This document shows positions 17,631 to 25,766 of a DNA stretch of 64,000 nt, piece after piece. The notes below the pieces were generated by a model. The model searched no databases. It saw only the letters and a program-made list of their open reading frames with translations, and had not been told where the DNA came from. The position numbers and the translations under genes were made by a program. This stretch comes from Halobacterium rubrum (GTDB lineage Archaea; Halobacteriota; Halobacteria; Halobacteriales; Halobacteriaceae). The stretch is from positions 186,001 through 250,000 of the forward strand of contig NZ_JAJQQZ010000004.1 of the NCBI RefSeq assembly GCF_021729015.1, in the 5' to 3' direction. Each line of letters begins with the position of its first letter. Within the stretch, counting starts at the first letter, position 1.

Positions 17631-18365
17631 ATGCACCAGATGCGCTTCCGGGACCCGGCAGGCGCCGTCCGGACGGGCGAGTACGACGAGGACGAGGGAA
17701 CAGTCACGGCGGCGGGTCGGACGCACGACACGGACGACGTTGACGTGTTGCCGCCCTGCGAGCCGTCAAAGGTCGTCTGCGTCGGCCGGAACTACGTGAA
17801 GCACGCCGACGAGCGCGACGAGGACGTTCCCGACCGCCCGCTGCTCTTCCTGAAGCCGCCGAACGCGGTCGCGGGCCACGGCGACACGACGCCGCTGCCC
17901 GCCGACAGGTACGTCGAGCACGAGGCAGAACTCGCCGTCGTCGTCGGCGAGCAGGCCCGGAATCTGGACGAGGGAGACGCGATGGACGTCGTCGCTGGCT
18001 ACACGGCGGCCAACGACGTGTCGAACCGCACGGACCAGGACGAGGAGCAGAACTGGGTCCGGGGAAAGGCCTTCGACGGCGCGTGCCCGCTCGGGCCGGT
18101 GCTGGCGTCGCCCGACGAGGTGCCCGACGACGCCGCCGTCGAACTGCGCGTGAACGGCGAACTCCGGCAGTCGTCGTCCATCGAGCACTTCGTCTTCGAC
18201 GTTCCCGAGTTGCTCGCCGAAATCACCGAGTTCGTCACGCTCGAACCCGGCGACGTGGTCCTCACCGGGACACCGGCGGGCGTCGACGAGCTGACCGACG
18301 GCGACCGCGTCGAGGTCGAGGTCGAGGGTGTCGGGACGCTCGAACACGACGTGGCGCGCGAGTAG
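17631..18365 (+). CDS. Fumarylacetoacetate hydrolase family protein
   Basis: 244 aa. The N-terminal about 45 residues form the small FAH_N-like cap; the catalytic core starts at VCVGRNYVKHADERDE. Metal ligands are visible in the ExE element VEHEAELAVVVG and in the Asp of TAANDVSNRTDQD; substrate loop NWVRGKAFDGACPLGP; C-terminal LEPGDVVLTGTPAGVDEL. These enzymes cleave or decarboxylate beta-diketo acids (e.g. acylpyruvase, 2-hydroxyhepta-diene-dioate isomerase). Specific substrate not determined. Confidence 0.87.
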   Translation: MHQMRFRDPAGAVRTGEYDEDEGTVTAAGRTHDTDDVDVLPPCEPSKVVCVGRNYVKHADERDEDVPDRPLLFLKPPNAVAGHGDTTPLPADRYVEHEAELAVVVGEQARNLDEGDAMDVVAGYTAANDVSNRTDQDEEQNWVRGKAFDGACPLGPVLASPDEVPDDAAVELRVNGELRQSSSIEHFVFDVPELLAEITEFVTLEPGDVVLTGTPAGVDELTDGDRVEVEVEGVGTLEHDVARE

Positions 18366-18426
18366 CCGAACCCGGTCGCCGGCCGAACGCAATCCTGAAG
18401 TTTAGGTCTGCCTAAGTCGCGGGTAG

Positions 18427-18948
18427 ATGGAACTGACGCGCCGTGACGTACTGGCCGCGCTCGCAGCCAGCGGCGCCGCCGCGGGCGCCGGCATCGCCCT
18501 CTCCGGGGAGCCGGGTGAGGGCCCAGTCGGCGAGCACGAAGTGGACACGCTGGTCGCGGTCGGCAACGTCGTCTACCCCGGCGAGGTCGAGGGCATCGAG
18601 GAGTTCGTCCGGCAGTACAGCATCGAGCGCGTCCGGGGTCGTCCCGAGTACGCCGAGGGCGTGGCGGACGCCGTCGCCGCGCTCGACGAGTACACGCGGA
18701 GCTGGGAGGACGCCGAGTTTGCGGCGCTGGAGACCGAGCTCGCGGACCGCACGCTCTCGGGGTTCGACGTCGACGTCGCCGACCCCGACCCCGACGGGAG
18801 CGACCGCGAGCGCGTCCGGTACTACCTCGTGAACGAACTGCTGTATGCGCTGTTCTCGACGCCGACGGGCGGCGAACTCGCCGGCATCGAGAATCCACAG
18901 GGCCACCCGGGCGGCACCACGTCCTACCAGCGGGGGCCGCCGGAATGA
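18427..18948 (+). CDS. Tat-exported small subunit, gluconate 2-dehydrogenase subunit 3 family
   Basis: 173 aa. MELTRRDVLAALAASGA is a twin-Arg signal followed by a hydrophobic Ala/Gly stretch (10-26). The mature part has TLVAVGNVVYPGEVEG and ERVRYYLVNELLYALFSTP, patterns of the chaperone-like third subunit of FAD-dependent gluconate/sugar dehydrogenases. It overlaps the GMC gene by ATGA, as in bacterial gluconate dehydrogenases where the small subunit carries the FAD subunit through Tat. No cytochrome c subunit is present. Confidence 0.82.
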   Translation: MELTRRDVLAALAASGAAAGAGIALSGEPGEGPVGEHEVDTLVAVGNVVYPGEVEGIEEFVRQYSIERVRGRPEYAEGVADAVAALDEYTRSWEDAEFAALETELADRTLSGFDVDVADPDPDGSDRERVRYYLVNELLYALFSTPTGGELAGIENPQGHPGGTTSYQRGPPE

Positions 18949-20543
18949 ACCGCGAACCGTCGCCGCGCGCGGACGTCTGCATCGTCGGAGCCGGGCCGGC
19001 TGGCGGCCTGATGGCCGACCGGCTCGCGGCCGCAGGCCACGACGTCGTCGTGCTGGAGGCCGGCCCCCGGTTCGACGCCGACCGCGACGACCGCGAGCGC
19101 CGGATGGAGCGCGCGATTCGGCCCGGCCACGGCCCGGACTCGGTCTGGGACATGGGCGGCGACCGTGACGCCTACGAATCCACGGGCGACCGGTACTACC
19201 CCCTGAACGCGGCCCGCGTGAAGGGTGTCGGCGGGTCGACGCTGCACTGGCAGGGGATGGTGATGCGGCTCCACGAGCGCGACTTTCGCCTTGAGTCGGC
19301 GACGGGCGTCGGCGCCGACTGGCCACTCGACTACGATGACCTCCAGTCGTACTACGCCGGAGCCGAGGACGAACTCGGCGTGGCGGGCGCCAGCGACAAC
19401 CCCTTCGCGCCGCCCCGCGACGAGCCACACCCGCAGCCGGCGTTCGAGCCGAGCTACTCGGACTCGCTGTTCGCCGAGGCCTGCGAGGCGCTCGGCGTCA
19501 CGACGCACTCGGTGCCGAACGCACGGCTCTCGGAGGGCCGGGAGGACCGCAGCGCCTGCGTGGGCTACGGGACCTGCCAGCCGGTGTGTCCGTCGGGCGC
19601 GAAGTACGACGCGACAGTGCACGTCGAACGCGCGGCGGACGCTGGCGTCAGGGTCGTCGACCGGGCGCCAGTCCAGCGCCTCGAACACGACGACAGCGGC
19701 GAGCACGTGACTGCGGCGGTGTACGCCACGCCGAGCGGCGAGCACCACCGCCAGACGGCCCGCGAGTTCGTGCTCGCGGCGGGCGGCGTCGAGAACCCCC
19801 GACTGCTCCTGCTCTCCGAGAGCGAGCAGTACCCGGACGGCCTGGCGAACTCCTCGGGGCTCGTGGGCCGGTACTTCACCGAGCACCTGTTCGCCGGCGT
19901 CGGCGGGACGCTCGAGGAGCCGACCCGCCAGAACCACGTGGGGTTCAACACCACCGAGAGCCACCAGTTCTACGACCAGCCCGCCGACGGCTCCCGGGGC
20001 GCCATCAAACTGGAGTTCCTGAACTACGCCGGCCCGAGTCCCGTCGAGATGGCGCTGGGCGGCGACGACTGGGGCGACGAGATGCTGGACCGGATACGGG
20101 CGAACTACGGGACCCACATCGCCGTGGGTGCGCTCGTCGAGCAGCGGCCCCGCGAGGAGAACCGGATTCGGCTGCACCCGGAGCGCACCGACGACCACGG
20201 CAACCCCGTGCCGGAGGTGGTGTGGTCGCTGTCCGACTACGAGCGCCGGGGCATCGAGCGCGCGAACGAGATTCAGCGCGACATCCTCGACGAGCTGGGG
20301 GCGGACGTCGAGTGGACGGTCGGCCCGGAGAACACCGGACCGGCGTACCACCACATGGGGACGACGCGGATGGGCGACGACCCCGCGGAGAGCGTGGTTG
20401 ACGCCCGGCTCCGCACCCACGACCTGTCGAATCTCACAATCGCGTCCTCGAGCGTGTTCCCGACGGGCGGCGCGATGAATCCGACGCTGACCATCGCGGC
20501 GCTCGCGCTGAAGGCGGCCGACCACGTCGACGAACGACTCTGA
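18945..20543 (+). CDS. GMC oxidoreductase, gluconate/fructose dehydrogenase FAD subunit-like
   Basis: 532 aa. FAD Rossmann motif VCIVGAGPAGGLMADRLAA (about 10-28) then VLEAGPRF; KGVGGSTLHWQGMVMRL; Cys-rich CVGYGTCQPVCPSGAKYD; FVLAAGGVENPRLLL; C-terminal GMC signature HHMGTTRMGDDP (His) and FPTGGAMNPTLTIAALAL (His replaced region with Asn-Pro). Likely oxidises a sugar or polyol outside the membrane, passing electrons to the respiratory chain. No own signal peptide, consistent with hitch-hiking on the Tat subunit just upstream. Confidence 0.85.
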   Translation: MNREPSPRADVCIVGAGPAGGLMADRLAAAGHDVVVLEAGPRFDADRDDRERRMERAIRPGHGPDSVWDMGGDRDAYESTGDRYYPLNAARVKGVGGSTLHWQGMVMRLHERDFRLESATGVGADWPLDYDDLQSYYAGAEDELGVAGASDNPFAPPRDEPHPQPAFEPSYSDSLFAEACEALGVTTHSVPNARLSEGREDRSACVGYGTCQPVCPSGAKYDATVHVERAADAGVRVVDRAPVQRLEHDDSGEHVTAAVYATPSGEHHRQTAREFVLAAGGVENPRLLLLSESEQYPDGLANSSGLVGRYFTEHLFAGVGGTLEEPTRQNHVGFNTTESHQFYDQPADGSRGAIKLEFLNYAGPSPVEMALGGDDWGDEMLDRIRANYGTHIAVGALVEQRPREENRIRLHPERTDDHGNPVPEVVWSLSDYERRGIERANEIQRDILDELGADVEWTVGPENTGPAYHHMGTTRMGDDPAESVVDARLRTHDLSNLTIASSSVFPTGGAMNPTLTIAALALKAADHVDERL

Positions 20544-20632
20544 GTCCCGACAGAAGCGAATTTCAGCAACCTCGCTTACAGAAGTGTAGTTCAGATTATC
20601 ATTAAGGTGGTGTGGGCCGTGTCTCCTCGTGT

Positions 20633-20866
20633 ATGAGATACCCAAGAATTCCAGCACCCGTCGAGGCGCACAGCCTCCGCGGCACGGTCCTGACGGTGGT
20701 CGCCACCGCCGTCGCAGTCGTCGTCACGCTCGCAGCCCTCTCTGCGCCCGCCACCACCGCAACAGTCGCCACCACCGTCGTCGCCGTCCTCGCGGTCCAG
20801 CGGGGCCGGCGAGCGCTCACAGCCCGCACCACCCGCCGACCGCGTGCGACCAGCCACGCCGCCTGA
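20633..20866 (+). CDS. Small two-helix membrane protein
   Basis: 77 aa. MRYPRIPAPVEAHSLRG is followed by TVLTVVATAVAVVVTLAALS (about 18-37) and TTATVATTVVAVLAVQRG (about 43-60), two hydrophobic helices, and a basic tail RRALTARTTRRPRA. Basic tail and helix pair suggest a tail-in membrane protein. A GTG at 20612 would add 7 residues, but the ATG is better placed. Convergent with the Rieske gene by 4 bp. Confidence 0.5.
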   Translation: MRYPRIPAPVEAHSLRGTVLTVVATAVAVVVTLAALSAPATTATVATTVVAVLAVQRGRRALTARTTRRPRATSHAA

Positions 20867-20870
20867 GGCC

Positions 20871-21314
20871 TCAGAACTGGAGATGACTGGTCGAACTCGG
20901 GCCGTCGCCGTCGTCCCCGTCGTCGCCCGGCAGGCCGTCGTAGAGGTAGTCCACGTCGTCGTCCACGAGATACACCTGCCCGTCGGCCACCTCGATGTCG
21001 ACCGACGGGAGCGTCGTGTCCGCCGCGTCCCCGTTGTCGCAGTACCCCGAACACGAGTCGAACAGCGACCCGTGTTTCGGACAGACGACCTCGCCGCCGC
21101 GCGTGATGGCGCCGACGCCCTCCCGGTAGAGCCGCTGGGCCTCGTGCGTGCAGCGATTCACCCACGCCCGGACGGGCGGCTTCTCGTCTCCCGTCTCCTC
21201 GCAGGGCACGAGGAAGTAACTCTCCGTCTCGCCGTGCGCGTTCCGGGCCGTGAACGCCCACGACCCCGCCTCGACGACGGACTCGACGCTCGTCAGCCGG
21301 TAGCGGTCGGCCAT
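20871..21314 (-). CDS. Rieske [2Fe-2S] domain protein
   Basis: 147 aa. The two Rieske boxes are CTH (C55, H57) in WVNRCTHEAQRLY and CPKHGS (C78, H81) in GGEVVCPKHGSLFDSC, followed by SGYCDNGDAAD. The second box lacks the usual aromatic order of bc1 proteins and fits stand-alone Rieske ferredoxins such as NirD-like or oxygenase ferredoxins. Acidic C-terminus. Electron partner unknown; it is divergent from nothing closely and sits beside the CopD-like membrane gene. Confidence 0.83.
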   Translation of the reverse strand: MADRYRLTSVESVVEAGSWAFTARNAHGETESYFLVPCEETGDEKPPVRAWVNRCTHEAQRLYREGVGAITRGGEVVCPKHGSLFDSCSGYCDNGDAADTTLPSVDIEVADGQVYLVDDDVDYLYDGLPGDDGDDGDGPSSTSHLQF

Positions 21315-21354
21315 GCCAGAACCAGTGGACGGCTGCCAGTTAGTACTGCGGGCG

Positions 21355-21783
21355 TCAGAGCGCCGTCGTCGAGACGAGCCAGCCGGCGTCCAGCAGCAGC
21401 GCGACGGCGAGGACGGCGCCGCCGTAGAGGAACGTCGTGGCGTCGTCGCCGCTCTCGATGCGGCTGCCCGCGACCTCGGTCAGCCCGGTCAGCAGGAACC
21501 AGAGCACGACCATCCCGATGACGGCGTGGCCGCGACCAGTGCCGGTGAGCGCGCCGGCGTCCGTATAGCCGCCGAGCGTGAGCATGTAGCCGCCGGTGAG
21601 CACCAGGAGCGCCGCACTCGCCCGGGAGACGTTCCGGAGCGTGCCGGCCAGAACCTCGCGGACACTCGTCGAGACGTTCCCGGCGACCCGGGGGAACGTC
21701 ATCGCGGCGAACAACACGCTGCCGGTGAGGAGGCCGGCGAACACCATGTGCGTCGCGTAGACTGCAGTCTCGATGGCTGCCAT
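21355..21783 (-). CDS. Four-helix membrane protein, CopD-like family
   Basis: 142 aa from the ATG at 21783 (MAAIETAVYATHMVFAGLL). The longer frame is Ser/Arg-rich antisense of hisC. Four hydrophobic helices: 8-28 (HMVFAGLLTGSVLFAAMTF), 50-75, 85-110 (GHAVIGMVVLWFLL), 115-140. His in helix 1 and the layout recall the copper-resistance CopD / haloarchaeal transporter family. Function not established. Divergent from hisC. Confidence 0.7.
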   Translation of the reverse strand: MAAIETAVYATHMVFAGLLTGSVLFAAMTFPRVAGNVSTSVREVLAGTLRNVSRASAALLVLTGGYMLTLGGYTDAGALTGTGRGHAVIGMVVLWFLLTGLTEVAGSRIESGDDATTFLYGGAVLAVALLLDAGWLVSTTAL

Positions 21784-21880
21784 GCCCGGAGCGAGGAACG
21801 GGACGCCCCTAAAACCGGTGGTGACGGAACCGTCGGCGCGTGAGGGCACGCTTAAGGGCGGCCCGTCCGTCGAACCGTGC

Positions 21881-23002
21881 ATGGAACTACGGGACCTCTC
21901 CGACCACGTCGAGTACCGGGCGGGTCGGGGCATCGAGGAGGTCGCACGGGAACTCGGCCGCGACCCCTCGGACTTCGTGAAGCTCTCGTCGAACGAGAAC
22001 CCCCACGGGCCGAGCCCGAAGGCGGCGGTCGCCATCCGCGAGGCGGCGACGGAGGTCCACCGCTACCCGAAGGCGGTCCACGCCGACCTGACGACCGCGC
22101 TCGCCGACCGCTGGGACGTCGACGACGAACAGGTCTGGGTGGCCAACGGCGGAGACGGCGCCCTCGACTACCTCGCGCGAGCCACACTCGACCCGGGCGA
22201 CAGCGTGCTCGTGCCGTCACCGGGGTTCACGTACTACGGGATGAGCGCGCGCTTCCACCACGGCGACGTCGCGGAGTACGACGTCGCGGAGGGTCCGGAC
22301 GGCTTCGAGATGACGCCCGAGGCCGTCCTCGACGCCTACGACGGCGAGCGCGTCGTCTACCTGACGAGCCCCCACAATCCGACGGGCGCACGGTTCACCC
22401 TCGACGAGGTCGAGGCGGTCGCCGACCGCACCGACGACGACACGCTCGTGCTCGTCGACGAGGCCTACGGCGAGTTCACGGAGACGCCGTCGGCGGTGTC
22501 GCTGTTCGACGACCGCGACGACACCGACGAGCAGAGCTCGTCGAGCAATCACGCGTCGCGTGATGACGTGGCGGTCCTCCGGACGTTCTCGAAGGCGTAC
22601 GGGCTGGCGGGCATCCGCCTCGGCTACGCCGTCGTCCCCGAGTCGTGGGCCGACGCGTACGCTCGCGTGCAGACACCGTTCGCGGCCAGCGTCATCGCGT
22701 GTCAGGCCGGACTCGCGGCGCTCGAGGACGACGAGCACGTCGAGACCACGACCGAGAGCGTCGAGTGGGGCCGCCAGCACGTCCACGAGCACCTCGACGC
22801 CCCGACGTACGAGAGCCACGGGAACTTCGTGCTCGCGAAGGTGGGTGACGCCGCGAGCGTCACCGAGGCGGCCAAGCGCGAGGGCGTCCTCGTCCGGGAC
22901 TGCACGAGCTTTGGGCTGCCCGAGCACGTCCGCATCACCACGGGCACCCGGGAGGAGACGGAGCGAGCGGTGGCCGTGCTGAACGGGGTGCTGGACGAGT
23001 GA
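21881..23002 (+). CDS. hisC: Histidinol-phosphate aminotransferase
   Basis: 373 aa from the ATG at 21881 (MELRDLSDHVEYRAGRGIEE). Fold-type I PLP enzyme: SSNENPHGPSP (substrate), NGGDGALDYLAR, LTSPHNPTGARF, VLVDEAYGEF, and the Schiff-base Lys in RTFSKAYGLAGIRLGY. The Arg of ITTGTREETE binds the substrate phosphate/carboxylate. It converts imidazole-acetol phosphate to histidinol phosphate. The insert DDRDDTDEQSSSSNHASRDD (about 209-228) is a disordered loop extra to the family. Followed with GTGA overlap by the adenylate-kinase-like gene. Confidence 0.92.
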   Translation: MELRDLSDHVEYRAGRGIEEVARELGRDPSDFVKLSSNENPHGPSPKAAVAIREAATEVHRYPKAVHADLTTALADRWDVDDEQVWVANGGDGALDYLARATLDPGDSVLVPSPGFTYYGMSARFHHGDVAEYDVAEGPDGFEMTPEAVLDAYDGERVVYLTSPHNPTGARFTLDEVEAVADRTDDDTLVLVDEAYGEFTETPSAVSLFDDRDDTDEQSSSSNHASRDDVAVLRTFSKAYGLAGIRLGYAVVPESWADAYARVQTPFAASVIACQAGLAALEDDEHVETTTESVEWGRQHVHEHLDAPTYESHGNFVLAKVGDAASVTEAAKREGVLVRDCTSFGLPEHVRITTGTREETERAVAVLNGVLDE

Positions 23003-23508
23003 GAGTCGCCGTCACGGGCACGCCGGGAACGGGGAAGACCACGACCACGGAGCGACTCGACACCGACCTCGACGTCGCCCACCTGAACGACCTCGTCGCC
23101 AGCGAGGACCTCTACGGCGAGGTCGACGAGGCTCGCGACAGCAAGGTCGTCGACGTCGAAGCCGTCCGGGAGTACTTCGACGGCCGCGAGGACGTGCTCG
23201 TGGAGTCCCACCTCGCCCACCACCTCGAGGACCTCGACCGCGTGGTCGTGCTTCGCTGTCACCCCGACGAGCTCGACGACCGGCTCCGCGAGCGCGGCGA
23301 ACCTCCCGAGAAGGCCCACGAGAACGCCGAGAGCGAGGCGCTTGACGTGATTCTCTCCGAGGCCGTCCGCGACCACGGCGCCGAGCGCGTCTACGAGATC
23401 GACACCACCGGCCGGGACCCCGGCGCCGTCGCCGCCGACGTGCAGGCGGTGCTGGACGGCGACCGAGAGCCCTCCGCAGGCGACGTGGACTTCACCGACT
23501 TCCTATGA
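22999..23508 (+). CDS. Adenylate kinase isoenzyme 6 / Fap7-type NTPase
   Basis: 169 aa from a GTG at 22999 overlapping the hisC stop. P-loop VTGTPGTGKTTTTERL (about 5-20). The lid and NMP regions are short: VVVLRCHPDELDDRLRERG. This is the archaeal AK6/Fap7 family, which acts in late small-subunit ribosome assembly and has adenylate kinase activity. The linkage hisC-AK6-CDP-alcohol transferase is common in haloarchaea. Confidence 0.85.
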   Translation: MRVAVTGTPGTGKTTTTERLDTDLDVAHLNDLVASEDLYGEVDEARDSKVVDVEAVREYFDGREDVLVESHLAHHLEDLDRVVVLRCHPDELDDRLRERGEPPEKAHENAESEALDVILSEAVRDHGAERVYEIDTTGRDPGAVAADVQAVLDGDREPSAGDVDFTDFL

Positions 23509-24104
23509 CGCTGGATCAGTACCGGTCGCTGGCGAACCGGCTGCTCGCGCCGTGGGTGCGCGCGGCGAAGGCCGTCGGCGCGACGCCGAACTCGGTCAGC
23601 GTCGCCGCCTTCGGGCTGGCCGTCGCGGCCGGTGCCGCCTTCTACGTGGCGACGCCGGTGGCGTACGCCGCGGGCGCCGCGTTCGTCTTCCTGAACGGCT
23701 GGCTGGACCTGCTGGACGGCGCGCTCGCCCGCGAGCTCGGGACGGACTCGGAGGCAGGAGACATGCTCGACCACGTGCTCGACCGGTACGCCGACGTGGT
23801 CGTGGTCTCCGGGCTGGCGGCTGGCGTCGACCAGTTCGCGCTCGGCCTCGCCGCCGTCACCGGCGTGTTGCTCACCTCCTACCTCGGCACGCAGGCCGAA
23901 GCCGTCGGTCTGGACCGGGTGTACGGCGGACTGCTCGGGCGAGCCGACCGCCTCGCCCTCGTCGGGCTGACGGGCGCCGTCACCGCCGTCGTGCCGACCG
24001 TGGCGGGCTACTCGCCGGTCACCGCGCTGCTGGTCGTGTTCGCCGTCGTCGGCCACCTCACGGCCGTCCAGCGGTTCGTCTCGGCGTGGCGCCAGCTCGC
24101 CTGA
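23505..24104 (+). CDS. CDP-alcohol phosphatidyltransferase family membrane enzyme
   Basis: 199 aa; ATGA overlap with the AK6 gene. Catalytic signature D-x2-D-G-x2-A-R-x8-G-x3-D-x3-D is complete in LDGALARELG...GDMLDHVLDRYAD (about 70-95). About six helices flank it. In archaea this family makes archaetidylinositol-phosphate, archaetidylserine or -glycerol. The short length and position are those of the archaetidylinositol phosphate synthase-like members, but the substrate alcohol is not proven. Confidence 0.83.
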   Translation: MTLDQYRSLANRLLAPWVRAAKAVGATPNSVSVAAFGLAVAAGAAFYVATPVAYAAGAAFVFLNGWLDLLDGALARELGTDSEAGDMLDHVLDRYADVVVVSGLAAGVDQFALGLAAVTGVLLTSYLGTQAEAVGLDRVYGGLLGRADRLALVGLTGAVTAVVPTVAGYSPVTALLVVFAVVGHLTAVQRFVSAWRQLA

Positions 24105-24145
24105 CGGGCGTGCATTTTAAGCGTGGGCCCCGGCTACCTCTCTCC

Positions 24146-24694
24146 ATGGCCCAGTGCGAGATGTGTGGCACGGAGGTCTCGACCCCGAAGACGGTGAAAG
24201 TCGAGGGGGCGGAGATCGACGTCTGCGACGACTGTGCCGACTTCGGCACGGAAGTCGAGACGGACTCGACCTCCTCCACCAGCACGAAGTACTCGACGTC
24301 CTCGTCCTCGTCCAGCCAGTCCTCCGGCTCCTCCGGCAGCAACACCGGCGGTTCGTCCGGTGGCGGCCGGCGCCGCCGGGACATGTTCGACGAGATGGAC
24401 GAACTGGCCGGCGACTACGACGAGCGCCTCCGGAAGGCCCGCGAGCAGGAGGGGCTCAGTCAGGAGGAGCTCGCCGACAACCTCAACGAGAAAGCCAGCG
24501 TCATCCGCAAGCTCGAGCGCGGCGACAGCCTCCCCAGCGACGACGTCCGGGAGGAGCTGGAGTCCCACCTCGGCATCTCGCTCACCGAGAGCGGGAGCAG
24601 CGACGACGCCGGCGACGACAGCTGGTCGTCGGGCGACGACAGCGCCGGGCTGACGCTCGGCGACAAGGTCCGGCGGAAGGGCGACGACGGCTGA
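24146..24694 (+). CDS. mbf1: Multiprotein bridging factor 1 homologue
   Basis: 182 aa from the ATG at 24146. Zinc ribbon CEMCG...CDDCADFG (4-35), a Ser/Gly-rich linker (about 40-80), then an XRE-type helix-turn-helix (about 90-150: [37 protein letters not shown]). Archaeal MBF1 binds ribosomes and may act in translation or transcription regulation. Acidic C-terminal tail. Separated by 42 bp from the lipid gene and by 55 bp from tpiA, so likely one transcription unit. Confidence 0.93.
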   Translation: MAQCEMCGTEVSTPKTVKVEGAEIDVCDDCADFGTEVETDSTSSTSTKYSTSSSSSSQSSGSSGSNTGGSSGGGRRRRDMFDEMDELAGDYDERLRKAREQEGLSQEELADNLNEKASVIRKLERGDSLPSDDVREELESHLGISLTESGSSDDAGDDSWSSGDDSAGLTLGDKVRRKGDDG

Positions 24695-24749
24695 CGTCGG
24701 CACTGACGCGATAGCTACCTTTTTCCCCCGTGCGGTCCCCGACTCGCGT

Positions 24750-25397
24750 GTGTTCGTACTCGTCAACCTCAAGGCCTACCCCTGTGACCCGGTCGCGGTC
24801 GCCGAGGCGGCCGCCGACGTCGCCGACACGACCGACGCGACGGTCGCAGTCGCGCCCCAGGCCGCAGATCTCGCGCGCGTCGCCGACACCGGCGTCGCGA
24901 CGTACGCCCAGCACGTCAGCCCGAACGGCCACGGCAGCCACACCGGCAGCGTGCTCGCCGAGTCGGTCGCCGACAACGGTGCCGTCGGCACGCTGCTGAA
25001 CCACTCCGAGCACCGCCGGAAACTCGCCGACATCGACGGCAGTCTCGACGCCGCCGAGCGTACGGGGCTGGACACCGTGGTCTGTGCGAACAACCCCGAG
25101 CAGGTCGCGGCCGCAGCGGCGCTCGGCCCCGACGCCGTCGCCGTCGAACCGCCGGAACTCATCGGTACTGGCACGCCCGTCTCGCAAGCCGACCCGGACA
25201 TCGTCGAGGACGCCGTCGCCGCGGCCGAGGCCGTCGACCCGTCGGTCGACGTCTACTGCGGCGCCGGCATCAGCACGGGCGACGACGTCGTCGCCGCCGA
25301 ACAACTCGGCGCCAGCGGCGTGCTGCTCGCCAGCGGCGTCGCGAAAGCCGACGATCCCCGGGCGGCGCTGGAAGACCTCGTCGCGCCGCTGGACTGA
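24750..25397 (+). CDS. tpiA: Triosephosphate isomerase (archaeal type)
   Basis: 215 aa from a GTG at 24750, the archaeal short length. NLKAYP (Asn/Lys, 6-11), LLNHSEHRR (catalytic His near 93) and [14 protein letters not shown] (catalytic Glu near 135), then [12 protein letters not shown] and [13 protein letters not shown] (phosphate loop). Interconverts DHAP and glyceraldehyde-3-P. A T-rich TTTTT lies about 25 bp upstream and may be its TATA-less promoter or part of the MBF1 terminator. Confidence 0.93.
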   Translation: MFVLVNLKAYPCDPVAVAEAAADVADTTDATVAVAPQAADLARVADTGVATYAQHVSPNGHGSHTGSVLAESVADNGAVGTLLNHSEHRRKLADIDGSLDAAERTGLDTVVCANNPEQVAAAAALGPDAVAVEPPELIGTGTPVSQADPDIVEDAVAAAEAVDPSVDVYCGAGISTGDDVVAAEQLGASGVLLASGVAKADDPRAALEDLVAPLD

Positions 25398-25421
25398 CTG
25401 CGAGAACCTTCTGCGGGCGGT

Positions 25422-25736
25422 TCAGGCCGGCTCGATGACGTAGTGGCCCTCGGACTGCTCGCGCAGCACGCTCTCCTCGCGGAGCTTCACGATGTGGCCG
25501 GTGGGCTGCTGTTCGGTGACGTGGTCGGCCGCCGTCCGCACGAGGTGGCCGACGATCTGGGCGCTCGGCGGCGCCTGCGCGGCGCCGCAGTCGTAGATGG
25601 TGAGGAGTTCGCCGCCGTCGGCGGCCTCGTAGACGATGACGTGGGCGTGCCGGGCGAGCCGCCAGGCGTCCTGGGACGACGCGTCCTCGCCGTCGCCGTC
25701 TGCCGAGTCCGTGTCAGCTCTCGGGAGCTTGTTCAC
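25422..25736 (-). CDS. Conserved haloarchaeal protein, function unknown
   Basis: 104 aa from a GTG at 25736. The body is mixed alpha/beta: ARHAHVIVYEAADGGELLTI, then IVGHLVRTAADHV and KLREESVLREQSEGHYVI. Convergent with tpiA (24 bp) and just downstream of dinB on the same strand (30 bp), so may be co-transcribed with dinB. No catalytic motif recognised. Confidence 0.65.
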   Translation of the reverse strand: MNKLPRADTDSADGDGEDASSQDAWRLARHAHVIVYEAADGGELLTIYDCGAAQAPPSAQIVGHLVRTAADHVTEQQPTGHIVKLREESVLREQSEGHYVIEPA

Positions 25737-25766
25737 GGCCCCGGCTACGGGAGCCAGTCCAAAAGC

